Below are positions 16,812-22,905 of a DNA stretch of 22,905 nucleotides, in pieces. Position numbers and translations under genes: made by a program. Each line of letters begins with the position of its first letter. Positions within the stretch are counted from its first letter, which is position 1. The notes below the pieces were generated by a model. It ran no database searches. It saw only the letters and a program-made list of their open reading frames with translations, and was not told the DNA's origin. Source of the stretch: Bryobacteraceae bacterium (GTDB taxonomy: Bacteria > Acidobacteriota > Terriglobia > Bryobacterales > Bryobacteraceae); the NCBI GenBank assembly GCA_030039005.1, contig JASHQT010000417.1:1-22905 (forward strand), written 5' to 3'.

Positions 16812-19310
16812 GTGTTCAAAACGTTCCTGTTGCAGACCTGCGAACAACCATGCTACGGTTTTCGCTTGAACCCTTGCCCGGTAGCATCCGCGCGCAAAGC
16901 CCCGCTCGACGGTTTCTTTTCGGAGGCTATCTTTGTTCGTAACATATTTAGGCGAAAATGTCACGAACTTTGTTGGGTCCGGATACTGATCACGGTGACA
17001 GCCTGCGCCGCCGTGGCGTTCGCGCAACAGCCTCCGCCGCCCTCCACCGTGCCTCCGCCGGCTCCCGCCGCGCCCATTCCGAATGCGGCCGCTCCGGACC
17101 AGCGGCTCAAGATCCAGCGGCCGGGCGCTCCGGGACCCGACCAATACATCGTGGAAGCGGAGAACGAAGAGACAGAAGGCGATCTGCGCCATCTTCGCGG
17201 GAACGTGCACATCGAATCGCAGGACAAGAAGATCGACGCCGACGCCGTGGATTACAACGACGACACCGGAGACGTGGAGGCCTGGGGCAACGTCCGTTAT
17301 GAGAACTTTTTGGATGGCACCAAGTTAAACTGCGACCATGCCAAGTACAACGTAAACACGGAGACGGGCATCTTTTTCGACGTTCGCGGGACCTCGGAGA
17401 CCAAAGTTGTGGCGCGCCCGGGGCTGCTCACCACAACCAATCCTTTTTACTTCGAGGGGCAATGGGGAGAGCGGCTGGAAGGCGGCCGCTACATCATCCA
17501 CAAGGGATTCATTACCGATTGCAAGGTCCCCAAACCGTGGTGGAGGCTGACGGCGACCAAATTCGACATCCTGCAGAACGACCGCGCCATCACCTATCGC
17601 GCCATCTTTCGCCTGAAAAGCGTACCGATTTTCTTTTTCCCGGTTTATTACAAATCTCTCAAGAAACTGCCGCGGCAGAGCGGGTTTCTGACGCCGAATA
17701 TCGGCCATAGCTCCGTTTATGGAGAGATGTTTGGCCTGGGATACTACTGGGCGATCGCGCGCAGCTACGACGCGCTGTTCCGCATCCAATACTTCACTTC
17801 GCGCGGCCCGGCCGACACGCTGGAATTCCGCGGCAAGGTCCGGCCCGGCACAGATTTCAGCTTTAACTTCTACGCCGTGCAGGACCGCGGGGTCAATATC
17901 GGCAACGGGGTGATCCAAAAACAAGGCGGCGAGGAATTCACCTTCGACGGCCACTCGGACCTGGGCGACGGCTGGACCGCACGCCTGCATCTGGACGAAT
18001 TGAGCTCGTACCTGTTCCGGCTGGCCTTCAGCCAGTCCTTTCACGACACAATTTTTTCGGAAACCCATTCCACGGGATTCGTAATCAAGCACTGGTCCAC
18101 ATACGCGTTCGACATCGTCGCCGAGCGCGACGAGGAATACGAAAGCGACGCCAGCCCGCAGGACCGAATCATCATCAAACACCTGCCCGAAGCCGAGTTC
18201 TTGAGCCGTGATCGGCAGATCGTGGGCGGCGTTCTGCCGGTCTGGTTTTCGCTGAACAGCAGCGCTGGGTTCCTGGATCGGATCCAGCCGGAATTCGAGA
18301 CGCCTCGCTTCGTCGGCCGCGTAGACGTGTTCCCGGAGTTGACCACGGCATTTCATTTCGACAATTTCAGCCTGACCGCGAGCGGATCAATTCGGGAAAC
18401 CGATTACAGCAACAGTTTCGTCGACGACCAGGTCACCGACCGCGGGTTACTGCGCAGCGCCCGTGAGATCGACATCCACCTGATCCCGCCCGCTTTAGAA
18501 AGGATCTTCAATGCGCCTAAGTGGCTGGGCGGCGGCAAGTTGAAGCACGTGATCGAACCACGCGTCGACTATAAATACGTCGATGGGATCAACAATTTTA
18601 ACGAGATCATCCGCTTCGACGATATCGACCTGATGAACGATACCAGTCAGGTGACGCTCTCGCTGACCAACCGCCTGTTCGTGAAAGACAAGAACGGCAA
18701 CGTGGAGGAAGTGCTTAGCTGGGAAGTCGCACAGGCCCGCTATTTCGAGCCCGATTTCGGCGGGGCGGTGATTCCCGGGCAGCGTAACGTGATCCAATCC
18801 ACCGAAGATATCGACGGATTCGATTTTCTCTATGGGCCACGAACGTATTCGCCGGTGGTTTCCGTGTTGCGTTTTCAACACGTAATAGGATTCGAGTGGC
18901 GTGTGGACTACGACCCGCTGTTGGGCCGCATCACCAACAGCAGTTTTCAGGGAAATGTGCGCTTCTCCAAGTACTTCCTGGGGGTGGGACATACAGAAGT
19001 GAACGACGCGGAAGTGAACGGGGTTCCGGTGGTGACGGCGCCAAACAACCAGATCAATATTGTGGCGGTGGTCGGCAATCAGAACCGCAAGGGATGGAAC
19101 GTGGGCGTCAATACGTTTTACGACCTGGACCGGCACGTCCTGGATTTCGCGACCGCCGAGATCACCTATAACACGGACTGCTGCGGCATCAGCGCGGAAT
19201 GGCGGCGCTACAATTTCGGCGTGCGGGACGACACGCAGTACCGCATATCGCTCTCCATCGCCAATGTCGGCGCGTTCGGCAATATGCGGAAGCAGGAGCG
19301 GCTCTATTAG
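16812..19310 (+). CDS. lptD: LPS-assembly protein LptD (OstA/Imp), start unresolved
   Basis: LptD is the outer-membrane beta-barrel that inserts lipopolysaccharide into the outer leaflet, with LptE as plug. The order is signal peptide, proline-rich stretch, an OstA/LptA-like domain (GDLRHLRGNVHIESQDKKIDADAVDYN), then the barrel, with the diagnostic VPIFFFPVYYKSLKKLPRQSGFLTPNIGHSSVYGEMFGLGYYWAI region. The mature chain is about 770 residues and ends in Tyr, as barrel proteins usually do in an aromatic residue. The start is the problem: the signal peptide (RILITVTACAAVAFAQQ) has no ATG, GTG or TTG just before it in frame. The first usual in-frame codon is GTG 16812, used here only as the open-frame boundary. 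ATG 16958, one frame off, would give a perfect signal peptide after one-base correction. Confidence 0.88.
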   Translation: MFKTFLLQTCEQPCYGFRLNPCPVASARKAPLDGFFSEAIFVRNIFRRKCHELCWVRILITVTACAAVAFAQQPPPPSTVPPPAPAAPIPNAAAPDQRLKIQRPGAPGPDQYIVEAENEETEGDLRHLRGNVHIESQDKKIDADAVDYNDDTGDVEAWGNVRYENFLDGTKLNCDHAKYNVNTETGIFFDVRGTSETKVVARPGLLTTTNPFYFEGQWGERLEGGRYIIHKGFITDCKVPKPWWRLTATKFDILQNDRAITYRAIFRLKSVPIFFFPVYYKSLKKLPRQSGFLTPNIGHSSVYGEMFGLGYYWAIARSYDALFRIQYFTSRGPADTLEFRGKVRPGTDFSFNFYAVQDRGVNIGNGVIQKQGGEEFTFDGHSDLGDGWTARLHLDELSSYLFRLAFSQSFHDTIFSETHSTGFVIKHWSTYAFDIVAERDEEYESDASPQDRIIIKHLPEAEFLSRDRQIVGGVLPVWFSLNSSAGFLDRIQPEFETPRFVGRVDVFPELTTAFHFDNFSLTASGSIRETDYSNSFVDDQVTDRGLLRSAREIDIHLIPPALERIFNAPKWLGGGKLKHVIEPRVDYKYVDGINNFNEIIRFDDIDLMNDTSQVTLSLTNRLFVKDKNGNVEEVLSWEVAQARYFEPDFGGAVIPGQRNVIQSTEDIDGFDFLYGPRTYSPVVSVLRFQHVIGFEWRVDYDPLLGRITNSSFQGNVRFSKYFLGVGHTEVNDAEVNGVPVVTAPNNQINIVAVVGNQNRKGWNVGVNTFYDLDRHVLDFATAEITYNTDCCGISAEWRRYNFGVRDDTQYRISLSIANVGAFGNMRKQERLY

Positions 19311-19342
19311 GGATCAGGGAACTGGGATTGGGGATGCGGCCC

Positions 19343-19645
19343 TTACTCTGCCGGCTGAACGTTCATGGCCTCATCGAGAAGCACAGTAAATCGTCTGGCC
19401 TCGTGGTCAACGTTGTCCTTGAGACTCGCGAGCCGCCGTTCCAGGCTCTCTAATTCGTCGGCCAGGTGTAGACAGGCCAGGACCGCCGCGCGAGTGGCGT
19501 CGATATTGCCGGCGCGCACGGCGATGGAAGACATCAGATCGTCCACCTTTTGTGCCAGGTGTTCGATGCGGCCGGGCTCCTCGGAAGCCACCAGCGAATA
19601 AGTTTGATTAAAGATAGTGACACGGACCGGTTCCGTGCTTGGCAT
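19343..19645 (-). CDS. zapA: Cell division protein ZapA
   Basis: ZapA bundles FtsZ filaments and stabilises the Z ring. The 100-residue length is typical. The N-terminal globular part (VRVTIFNQTYSLVASEEPGRIEHLAQKVDDLM) is the conserved ZapA head, and the C-terminal region from about residue 50 (TRAAVLACLHLADELESLERRLASLKDNVDHEARRF) is the dimerising coiled coil. It lies downstream of a ZapB-like coiled-coil gene, with the ribosomal genes rplT and rpmI farther upstream, an order reminiscent of rpmI-rplT-pheST-zapA clusters but without pheST. Three hairpin repeats fill the gap before its start, which may affect how much is translated from the upstream message. Confidence 0.93.
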   Translation of the reverse strand: MPSTEPVRVTIFNQTYSLVASEEPGRIEHLAQKVDDLMSSIAVRAGNIDATRAAVLACLHLADELESLERRLASLKDNVDHEARRFTVLLDEAMNVQPAE

Positions 19646-19667
19646 GCATTTAGCTTGTCATCTTTCC

Positions 19668-19801
19668 CGGAATCGCGCAAGACGGGCACCAAACGCCCTT
19701 TGCGCTCGGCCGGGAATCGCGCCAGACGGGCACCAAACGCCCTTTGCGCTCCCGGTTTTCCTGGAACCGCGCAAGACGGGCCCCAAACGCCCTTTGCGCT
19801 C
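19668..19801. repeat. Three direct copies of a ~40-bp hairpin-forming repeat
   Basis: The copies are near 19668-19707, 19710-19751 and 19761-19801. Each contains a hairpin (19675-19705, 19719-19749, 19769-19799): an outer stem GCGCAA/TTGCGC, a small internal loop, an inner stem GGGC/GCCC and a seven-base loop (ACCAAAC or CCCAAAC). Copy 2 has one stem mismatch; copy 3 differs from copy 1 in the loop. A partial fourth arm (GGGCGCAAGG) follows at 19807-19816. The spacing is irregular (44 and 50 bases). It resembles REP-type palindromic clusters. It fills the intergenic space between the ZapB-like gene and zapA. Confidence 0.85.
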
Positions 19802-19832
19802 GGGATGGGCGCAAGGCGCGGACGCTGGGGAG

Positions 19833-20075
19833 CTACGCGCCGCTCAGCAGATCCATTTGGCCGAGCAGCTTTTCGATCCGCGTGCGCACCTGCTTGCGCT
19901 CGCTGCGGAGGTCGTCGAGCTCCTGACGGACCGCGTCCCGCTCGGCAATCGCCGAGGCCAGTTGCGATTCCAGCGCCGATTTCTCCGCTCGCAGGGCGGT
20001 GACGAGCTCTACCGCCCGCGTGATGCGCTCCTCGAGGTGGCCCAGGGAATCCAATTCTTTTTGTGCTGCGTTCAT
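19833..20075 (-). CDS. Short coiled-coil protein, ZapB-like
   Basis: The 80-residue product is almost entirely predicted coiled coil (LEERITRAVELVTALRAEKSALESQLASAIAERDAVRQELDDLRSERKQVRTRIEKLL), with no membrane segment and no cysteines. Size and character match ZapB, the cytosolic partner that joins ZapA at the division ring, and its position immediately before zapA supports that role. Coiled coils match one another easily, so the name rests mostly on context. It lies about 70 bases downstream of rplT on the same strand, and 187 bases of hairpin-bearing sequence separate it from zapA. Confidence 0.7.
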   Translation of the reverse strand: MNAAQKELDSLGHLEERITRAVELVTALRAEKSALESQLASAIAERDAVRQELDDLRSERKQVRTRIEKLLGQMDLLSGA

Positions 20076-20148
20076 GGTTGATTACGATACCATGCTGACT
20101 ACAATTCGGGGCTGCCTGCCGTTCGGCCCGACTCGGAAATCGGACTAG

Positions 20149-20511
20149 TCACGACCCGGCGTGAGCGGCCTTGGCCTTTTCGACCAGCGCGGCGAAGGCC
20201 GGCGCGTCGGTAGCGGCGATATCGGCCAGAATCTTGCGGTTGAGGTCGATGCCCGCTTTTTTCAGGCCGTTAATGAACTTGCTATAGGAAATATCCGCAC
20301 CGCGGCAGGCCGCGCCGATGCGCACGATCCAGAGCGACCGGAAGTCGCGCTTCTTGCGGCGCCGCCCGACGAAGCCATAGCGCAGGGCCTTTTCGACGGC
20401 TTCCTGCGCGGCGCGATTCAGCTTGCTTTTTGTGAGAAAATAACCCGACGCCCGGGCGAGCGTCTTGTGGCGGTACTGTCTGCGTTTGGGTCCTCGTTTT
20501 ACTCTCGGCAC
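20149..20511 (-). CDS. rplT: 50S ribosomal protein L20
   Basis: L20 binds 23S rRNA early in large-subunit assembly and represses its own operon in several bacteria. The 120-residue protein has the expected basic N-terminus ([25 protein letters not shown]) and the conserved [45 protein letters not shown] core. It follows rpmI by 85 bases. The usual first gene of the operon, infC, is not upstream in this window. No obvious L20-binding pseudoknot could be identified by eye. Confidence 0.97.
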   Translation of the reverse strand: MPRVKRGPKRRQYRHKTLARASGYFLTKSKLNRAAQEAVEKALRYGFVGRRRKKRDFRSLWIVRIGAACRGADISYSKFINGLKKAGIDLNRKILADIAATDAPAFAALVEKAKAAHAGS

Positions 20512-20596
20512 GTTTTTAACTCCTGGATTGAAATTAGCCGGCGGGAAAGGTACGTGCGAGCACCCGTCCGCTCGGCGGGCCAGCTTAGCGCCGGCC

Positions 20597-20791
20597 TCAG
20601 TACGGAATCATGCGCTTCAGCTTGGCCTGGTCGGCCTCATCGGCGACCGCATCGTGCTTCAGCTTGCGCTTGCGGGCACGCGTTTTCGAAGTCAAGATGT
20701 GACGGGCAAACGAATGATGGCGAACCACCTTACCCGTCCCGGTCTTCTTGAACCGTTTGGACGCACCCTTATGTGTCTTCAACTTGGGCAT
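20597..20791 (-). CDS. rpmI: 50S ribosomal protein L35
   Basis: The 64-residue basic protein has the L35 signature [36 protein letters not shown] followed by the Lys/Arg-rich tail. An AGGAAA lies seven bases before ATG 20791. Directly upstream on the minus strand is a non-ribosomal coiled-coil gene about 70 bases away, so rpmI-rplT probably has its own promoter in that gap. The gap contains TAGACT preceded by TGC, a weak extended -10, which I note but do not call. Confidence 0.97.
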   Translation of the reverse strand: MPKLKTHKGASKRFKKTGTGKVVRHHSFARHILTSKTRARKRKLKHDAVADEADQAKLKRMIPY

Positions 20792-20859
20792 GGAAATTTT
20801 CCTGGGTTAAACCGGACTGCTAAACTGCGACTTTTTTAGTCTAGCACAGGGACTGGCGC

Positions 20860-21285
20860 TCAGTTGTGGCGCTTTTTGCCGCCGTTGCGCTGCTCGCGAG
20901 TGAGCTGATCGATGAGCTGATTCCAGCGCTTATCCGTGTCGTCCATGCGGACGGTCAAAGCGTCCACGCGGAGCGTAAGGACGTCCATGTGGCTGGCCAG
21001 CGTGTCCATACTGACCGCCAGAGTATCCATATTGGCCGTAAGCTGAGCGATTCCTTCGGCCATGGTGTTCACCCTTTGGCCAAGCCTGGCGACGGTATCG
21101 GCGAACTGGCCCACGCCTTCCATAATCTGTTTCATGTACTCGGCCTGGCTGTCCATCCGGCTGTCGTGGATGGTGATTCTGCGGAGAATGACATCGTCTC
21201 GCAGAATGGACTCGTGCCGGTCCTGCAATTGCCGCTGGCGGAGGTCTTGCACCTCTTTCGCCAGCGCGGCCAATTTCTCGTCCAT
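20860..21285 (-). CDS. Coiled-coil protein with tandem heptad repeats
   Basis: I do not recognise a named family. The 141-residue, soluble, highly charged protein contains an N-terminal helix (MDEKLAALAKEVQDLRQRQLQDRHE), then from about residue 50 a continuous heptad pattern. Residues 86-120 are five successive seven-residue units beginning Met-Asp or Val-Asp (MDTLAVS, MDTLASH, MDVLTLR, VDALTVR, MDDTDKR). There is no signal peptide or membrane helix. Such a rod probably oligomerises, but its partner is unknown. ATG 21285 is preferred; a GTG 30 bases upstream keeps the frame open, and neither has a strong ribosome-binding site. Confidence 0.65.
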   Translation of the reverse strand: MDEKLAALAKEVQDLRQRQLQDRHESILRDDVILRRITIHDSRMDSQAEYMKQIMEGVGQFADTVARLGQRVNTMAEGIAQLTANMDTLAVSMDTLASHMDVLTLRVDALTVRMDDTDKRWNQLIDQLTREQRNGGKKRHN

Positions 21286-21418
21286 GACTCTACTATAGCC
21301 AAAGGGCGCGACCACCCCGCACGATGATGTAACCAGGTGAGCAACCGGCTACTGTCTCGACTGGATAGCTCGGCAAATCGTTCGGATTTACGCTGGAATC
21401 AGGAGGAAAAGAAAAATC

Positions 21419-21787
21419 ATGCGTCGCATGTGGATTTCGATTGGAGTGTCGATGATTTTGTGTGTTCCCGCGGTCCTGGCCGCCACAAAAACAACGTCGG
21501 CGTCGGCTGGCGCGAGCACAAATTCCGTCGTGCGTCCGGTGGTGCAGCGCTGGGCGCCGCAGAATCTGAACGGAACCGTCAGCATGGTAGACCCGAAGAT
21601 GGACCTGGTGGTGGTGCGCGATTCCTCGGGGGTGCCGTTCGATATTACGGTATCCCGCAACACGCGTATCGACAAGGGCACGACGCGCGAACAGCTTGCG
21701 CAGCTAACGCCCAAGGAGTCGGTCTCGGTGCACTATGTTCCGGAAGCGCGCGGCGATATCGCGCGCGCGATTGAAATCGGCCAGTAG
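21419..21787 (+). CDS. Small secreted protein of unknown function
   Basis: The 122-residue product has a clear signal peptide (MRRMWISIGVSMILCVPAVLA, cleavage likely before ATKTT), a Ser/Thr/Ala-rich linker and a compact beta-rich domain (LNGTVSMVDPKMDLVVVRDSSGVPFDITVSRNTRIDKG, then SVSVHYVPEARGDIARAIEI). The GTV-(15-20)-DI-V-TRI pattern resembles DUF5666-like OB/barrel domains of exported proteins, an inference only. AGGAGG lies 12 bases before ATG 21419, slightly farther than usual. It is on the plus strand between the heptad gene and the YcxB-like gene; no operon partner is evident. Confidence 0.72.
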   Translation: MRRMWISIGVSMILCVPAVLAATKTTSASAGASTNSVVRPVVQRWAPQNLNGTVSMVDPKMDLVVVRDSSGVPFDITVSRNTRIDKGTTREQLAQLTPKESVSVHYVPEARGDIARAIEIGQ

Positions 21788-21820
21788 CTATCCCTGATTG
21801 TCCTGGTATTCTTCGAGCAG
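21788..21820 (-). pseudogene. Echo of the iscX 3' end
   Basis: On the minus strand a short frame ends LLEEYQDNQG and stop, closely matching the IscX C-terminus WIEEYQDSQE and stop (22379-22408). At DNA level GTCCTGGTATTC is identical and the surrounding codons are similar, including the stop region. Upstream the frame hits a stop after about 25 codons and has no IscX-like sequence. It looks like a leftover or duplicated target end on the far side of the YcxB-like gene. Confidence 0.45.
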
Positions 21821-21861
21821 GCTGCGAGCTCGCGACCAGAGCGGCAGCACACCGCGGTAGA

Positions 21862-22368
21862 ATGAACGCTATCGTGCTTGCCGAGCAGCCGGAAGATCTA
21901 ACCATTAGCGTTCGACTTCGAGGGAAGGATGTCCGGTGGGCGATCCGAAATTATCTGCTCAATGTGCCACTCCTTACATTCATCGCCGTCCTCCTGGCCG
22001 GATGCCTATATATTAATCTGAAATCCAACGATATCGCCCCACTGGCCTTCTTAGCCTTGGCGATTATCGTCTTGGCCACTCTACCGTGGATTCAGGGCGC
22101 AGCATCAATGAGGAGTCCGATGATGCAAGGGCCGATCATTCACACATTTTCTCGATCGGGAATTACAAGCCGCTTCCAAGGAGGAAGTATCTCTGTGGAA
22201 TGGCCCTTGGTGCGGAGTGCGCGCGAGGTCCGGCAATACATGCTCGTTCGCGGGAAGCGCGGAGCACCAATGGTCTTACCGAAGAATCAGCTCAGCGACA
22301 ACGAACTGAACTCCCTGCGCAGCGTGCTCCACACACATTTAAAAGCCAAGGCTAACGTTGGAATCTGA
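21862..22368 (+). CDS. YcxB-like membrane protein
   Basis: The 168-residue protein has two adjacent hydrophobic helices (YLLNVPLLTFIAVLLAGCLYINL at about 31-53, IAPLAFLALAIIVLATLPWI at about 58-77) and a C-terminal soluble domain resembling YcxB-type proteins: SGITSRFQGGSISVEWPLV, then VLPKNQLSDNELNSLRSVL. The function of that family is not established. Its base composition stands out: a hand count over 21901-22260 gives about 54% GC, against 60-65% in sampled lines of iscX and hscA. It lies on the opposite strand to iscX, with iscX-like sequence on both sides, suggesting it arrived by insertion. No strong ribosome-binding site precedes ATG 21862. Confidence 0.7.
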   Translation: MNAIVLAEQPEDLTISVRLRGKDVRWAIRNYLLNVPLLTFIAVLLAGCLYINLKSNDIAPLAFLALAIIVLATLPWIQGAASMRSPMMQGPIIHTFSRSGITSRFQGGSISVEWPLVRSAREVRQYMLVRGKRGAPMVLPKNQLSDNELNSLRSVLHTHLKAKANVGI

Positions 22369-22378
22369 CTGAGTATCC

Positions 22379-22594
22379 TTATTCCTGGCTGTCCTGGTAT
22401 TCCTCGATCCACGCCATTTGGATCGCTTCGAGCTTGCCCTCGGTGGACGCCTTGGGATCGTCGCGGAACTCGGGTAACTCGGTGATCCACTGATGCATGT
22501 CCGTGTAGCGGATGTGCGTGGGGTCGAGTTCGGGGAATTTTTCGTGCAGGGCCAGCGCGATGTCTTCGGTATGATCCCAGGTGAGTCCGGGCAT
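22379..22594 (-). CDS. iscX: Fe-S cluster assembly protein IscX
   Basis: IscX is a small acidic protein that binds the cysteine desulfurase IscS and ferrous iron and tunes cluster assembly. The 71 residues are close to the usual 65-70 and carry the family pattern LTWDHTEDIALALHEKFPELDPTHIRYTDMHQWITELPEFRDDPKASTEGKLEAIQMAWIEEY. It starts 11 bases after the hscA stop, preceded by GGAGGAC, and so is co-transcribed with it. The ferredoxin gene that often sits between hscA and iscX is absent here. The final codons are echoed at 21788-21820. Confidence 0.95.
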   Translation of the reverse strand: MPGLTWDHTEDIALALHEKFPELDPTHIRYTDMHQWITELPEFRDDPKASTEGKLEAIQMAWIEEYQDSQE

Positions 22595-22605
22595 GCGGTC
22601 CTCCG

Positions 22606-22905
22606 TTAGAGTTGCGTCCCTTTGAGCATGTTCTCGGCGAGCTTGAGGGTCGCCTGATTCACTTCTTCGATTTTGGCCGCAATCAGGTGATGATCGTCCG
22701 CATTATAGACCACGAGCAGTTCGTTGACCGCCCGGTCGATCGCGGTGCGCTCATCGGCGGTGAGCTCGGTATAAGCGCCGTGCTTGCGCGCTTTTTCGAC
22801 GGCCAGTAGAATCGCGTCCGCTTCGACTCGCTGCTCGCGGACCTGGCGCGCGGCGAAATCCTGCTCGGCCTTTTCAAACGACTCCTCGATCATCTTTTCC
22901 ACCTG
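22606..22905 (-). CDS. hscA: Fe-S assembly chaperone HscA, C-terminal part (5' end beyond window)
   Basis: The frame is open to the window edge, so only the last 99 residues are present. The helical segment (VEKMIEESFEKAEQDFAARQVREQRVEADAILLAVEKARKHG, then ERTAIDRAVNELLVVYNADDHHLIAAKIEEVNQATLKLAENML) matches the C-terminal lid of Hsp70 proteins of the HscA type, which with HscB helps release clusters from the IscU scaffold. The DnaK-style disordered acidic tail is missing, as in HscA, and iscX follows directly, supporting HscA over DnaK. The ATPase and substrate-binding domains are outside the window. Confidence 0.88.
   Translation of the reverse strand, partial: QVEKMIEESFEKAEQDFAARQVREQRVEADAILLAVEKARKHGAYTELTADERTAIDRAVNELLVVYNADDHHLIAAKIEEVNQATLKLAENMLKGTQL

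Noticed and set aside
16958..17302. Separate gene starting at ATG 16958
   Set aside because: After its first six codons the frame gives an Arg/Ala-rich product antagonistic to the LptD frame; the ATG is more sensibly the displaced lptD start.
17325..18356. Minus-strand frame (about 340 codons) opposite lptD
   Set aside because: It is fully inside the LptD barrel-coding region, whose family motifs are unmistakable; there is no independent start signal.
19668..19801. Possible CRISPR array
   Set aside because: There are only three units, the repeats are palindromic almost throughout, the 'spacers' are 2-10 bases and no cas gene is present.
19617..20081. Plus-strand open frames across the hairpin repeats, giving repeated RARRAPNALCA-like peptides
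   Set aside because: They run antisense to zapA and the ZapB-like gene, have no ribosome-binding site, and their repetitive protein simply reflects the DNA repeats.
20816..20850. Terminator or attenuator before rpmI (GACTAAAAAAGTC)
   Set aside because: The stem is only four pairs around an A-run, with no following T tract on the minus strand; it is too weak to call.

Overview
This is a GC-rich, tightly packed stretch of chromosome that reads as housekeeping DNA from an acidobacterium, most likely from the Bryobacterales/Solibacter side. The lineage call is an inference. It rests on a full-length ADOP-type orphan permease (a family named for Acidobacteria), a secreted DUF1080 protein, an LptD (so an LPS-bearing diderm), several short coiled-coil proteins of the kind common in that phylum, and a tmRNA tag reading ANQQFAYAA. 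No phage genes, transposase, CRISPR array or rRNA was seen.

Layout. 1-1595 (+): the C-terminal CBS pair of a truncated gene, probably a site-2 protease; a secreted DUF1080 protein; and an acylphosphatase whose start overlaps the DUF1080 stop. 1599-6569 (-): a probable operon of peroxiredoxin-like gene, eno, gpmI, cyclophilin and hemB. eno and gpmI overlap by one base. 6698-10006 (+): a secreted protein of unknown function and the ADOP permease. 10017-13296 (-): the compact operon acpP-fabF-etfB-etfA with a plausible promoter. 13539-14907: a small membrane-anchored coiled-coil gene converging on a GT21-like glycosyltransferase. 15017-15368 (-): tmRNA (ssrA). 15497-16764: a divergent clpS converging on a zinc-ribbon/RDD membrane protein. 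16812-19310 (+): lptD, with a damaged or non-canonical 5' end. 19343-20791 (-): rpmI, rplT, a ZapB-like coiled coil and zapA, with three hairpin repeats between the last two. 20860-22368: a heptad-repeat protein, a small secreted protein and a YcxB-like membrane protein. 22379-22905 (-): iscX and the 3' end of hscA.

How the genes work together. eno and gpmI catalyse consecutive steps of lower glycolysis. acpP and fabF form the elongation core of type II fatty-acid synthesis, and they are joined to both ETF subunits that carry electrons from flavin dehydrogenases. tmRNA and ClpS both feed substrates to Clp-type proteases and lie back to back. lptD builds the outer membrane, zapA and its coiled-coil neighbour belong to division, and hscA/iscX belong to Fe-S cluster assembly.

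No clearly new multi-gene system is visible. The best leads are: (1) a one-base frame break that separates the lptD signal peptide from its likely ATG; (2) an echo of the iscX 3' end on the far side of a lower-GC YcxB-like gene, suggesting an insertion; (3) three near-identical hairpin repeats upstream of zapA; (4) a ClpS with substituted N-degron pocket residues preceded by a perfect inverted repeat. No gene-free stretch exceeds 300 bases.
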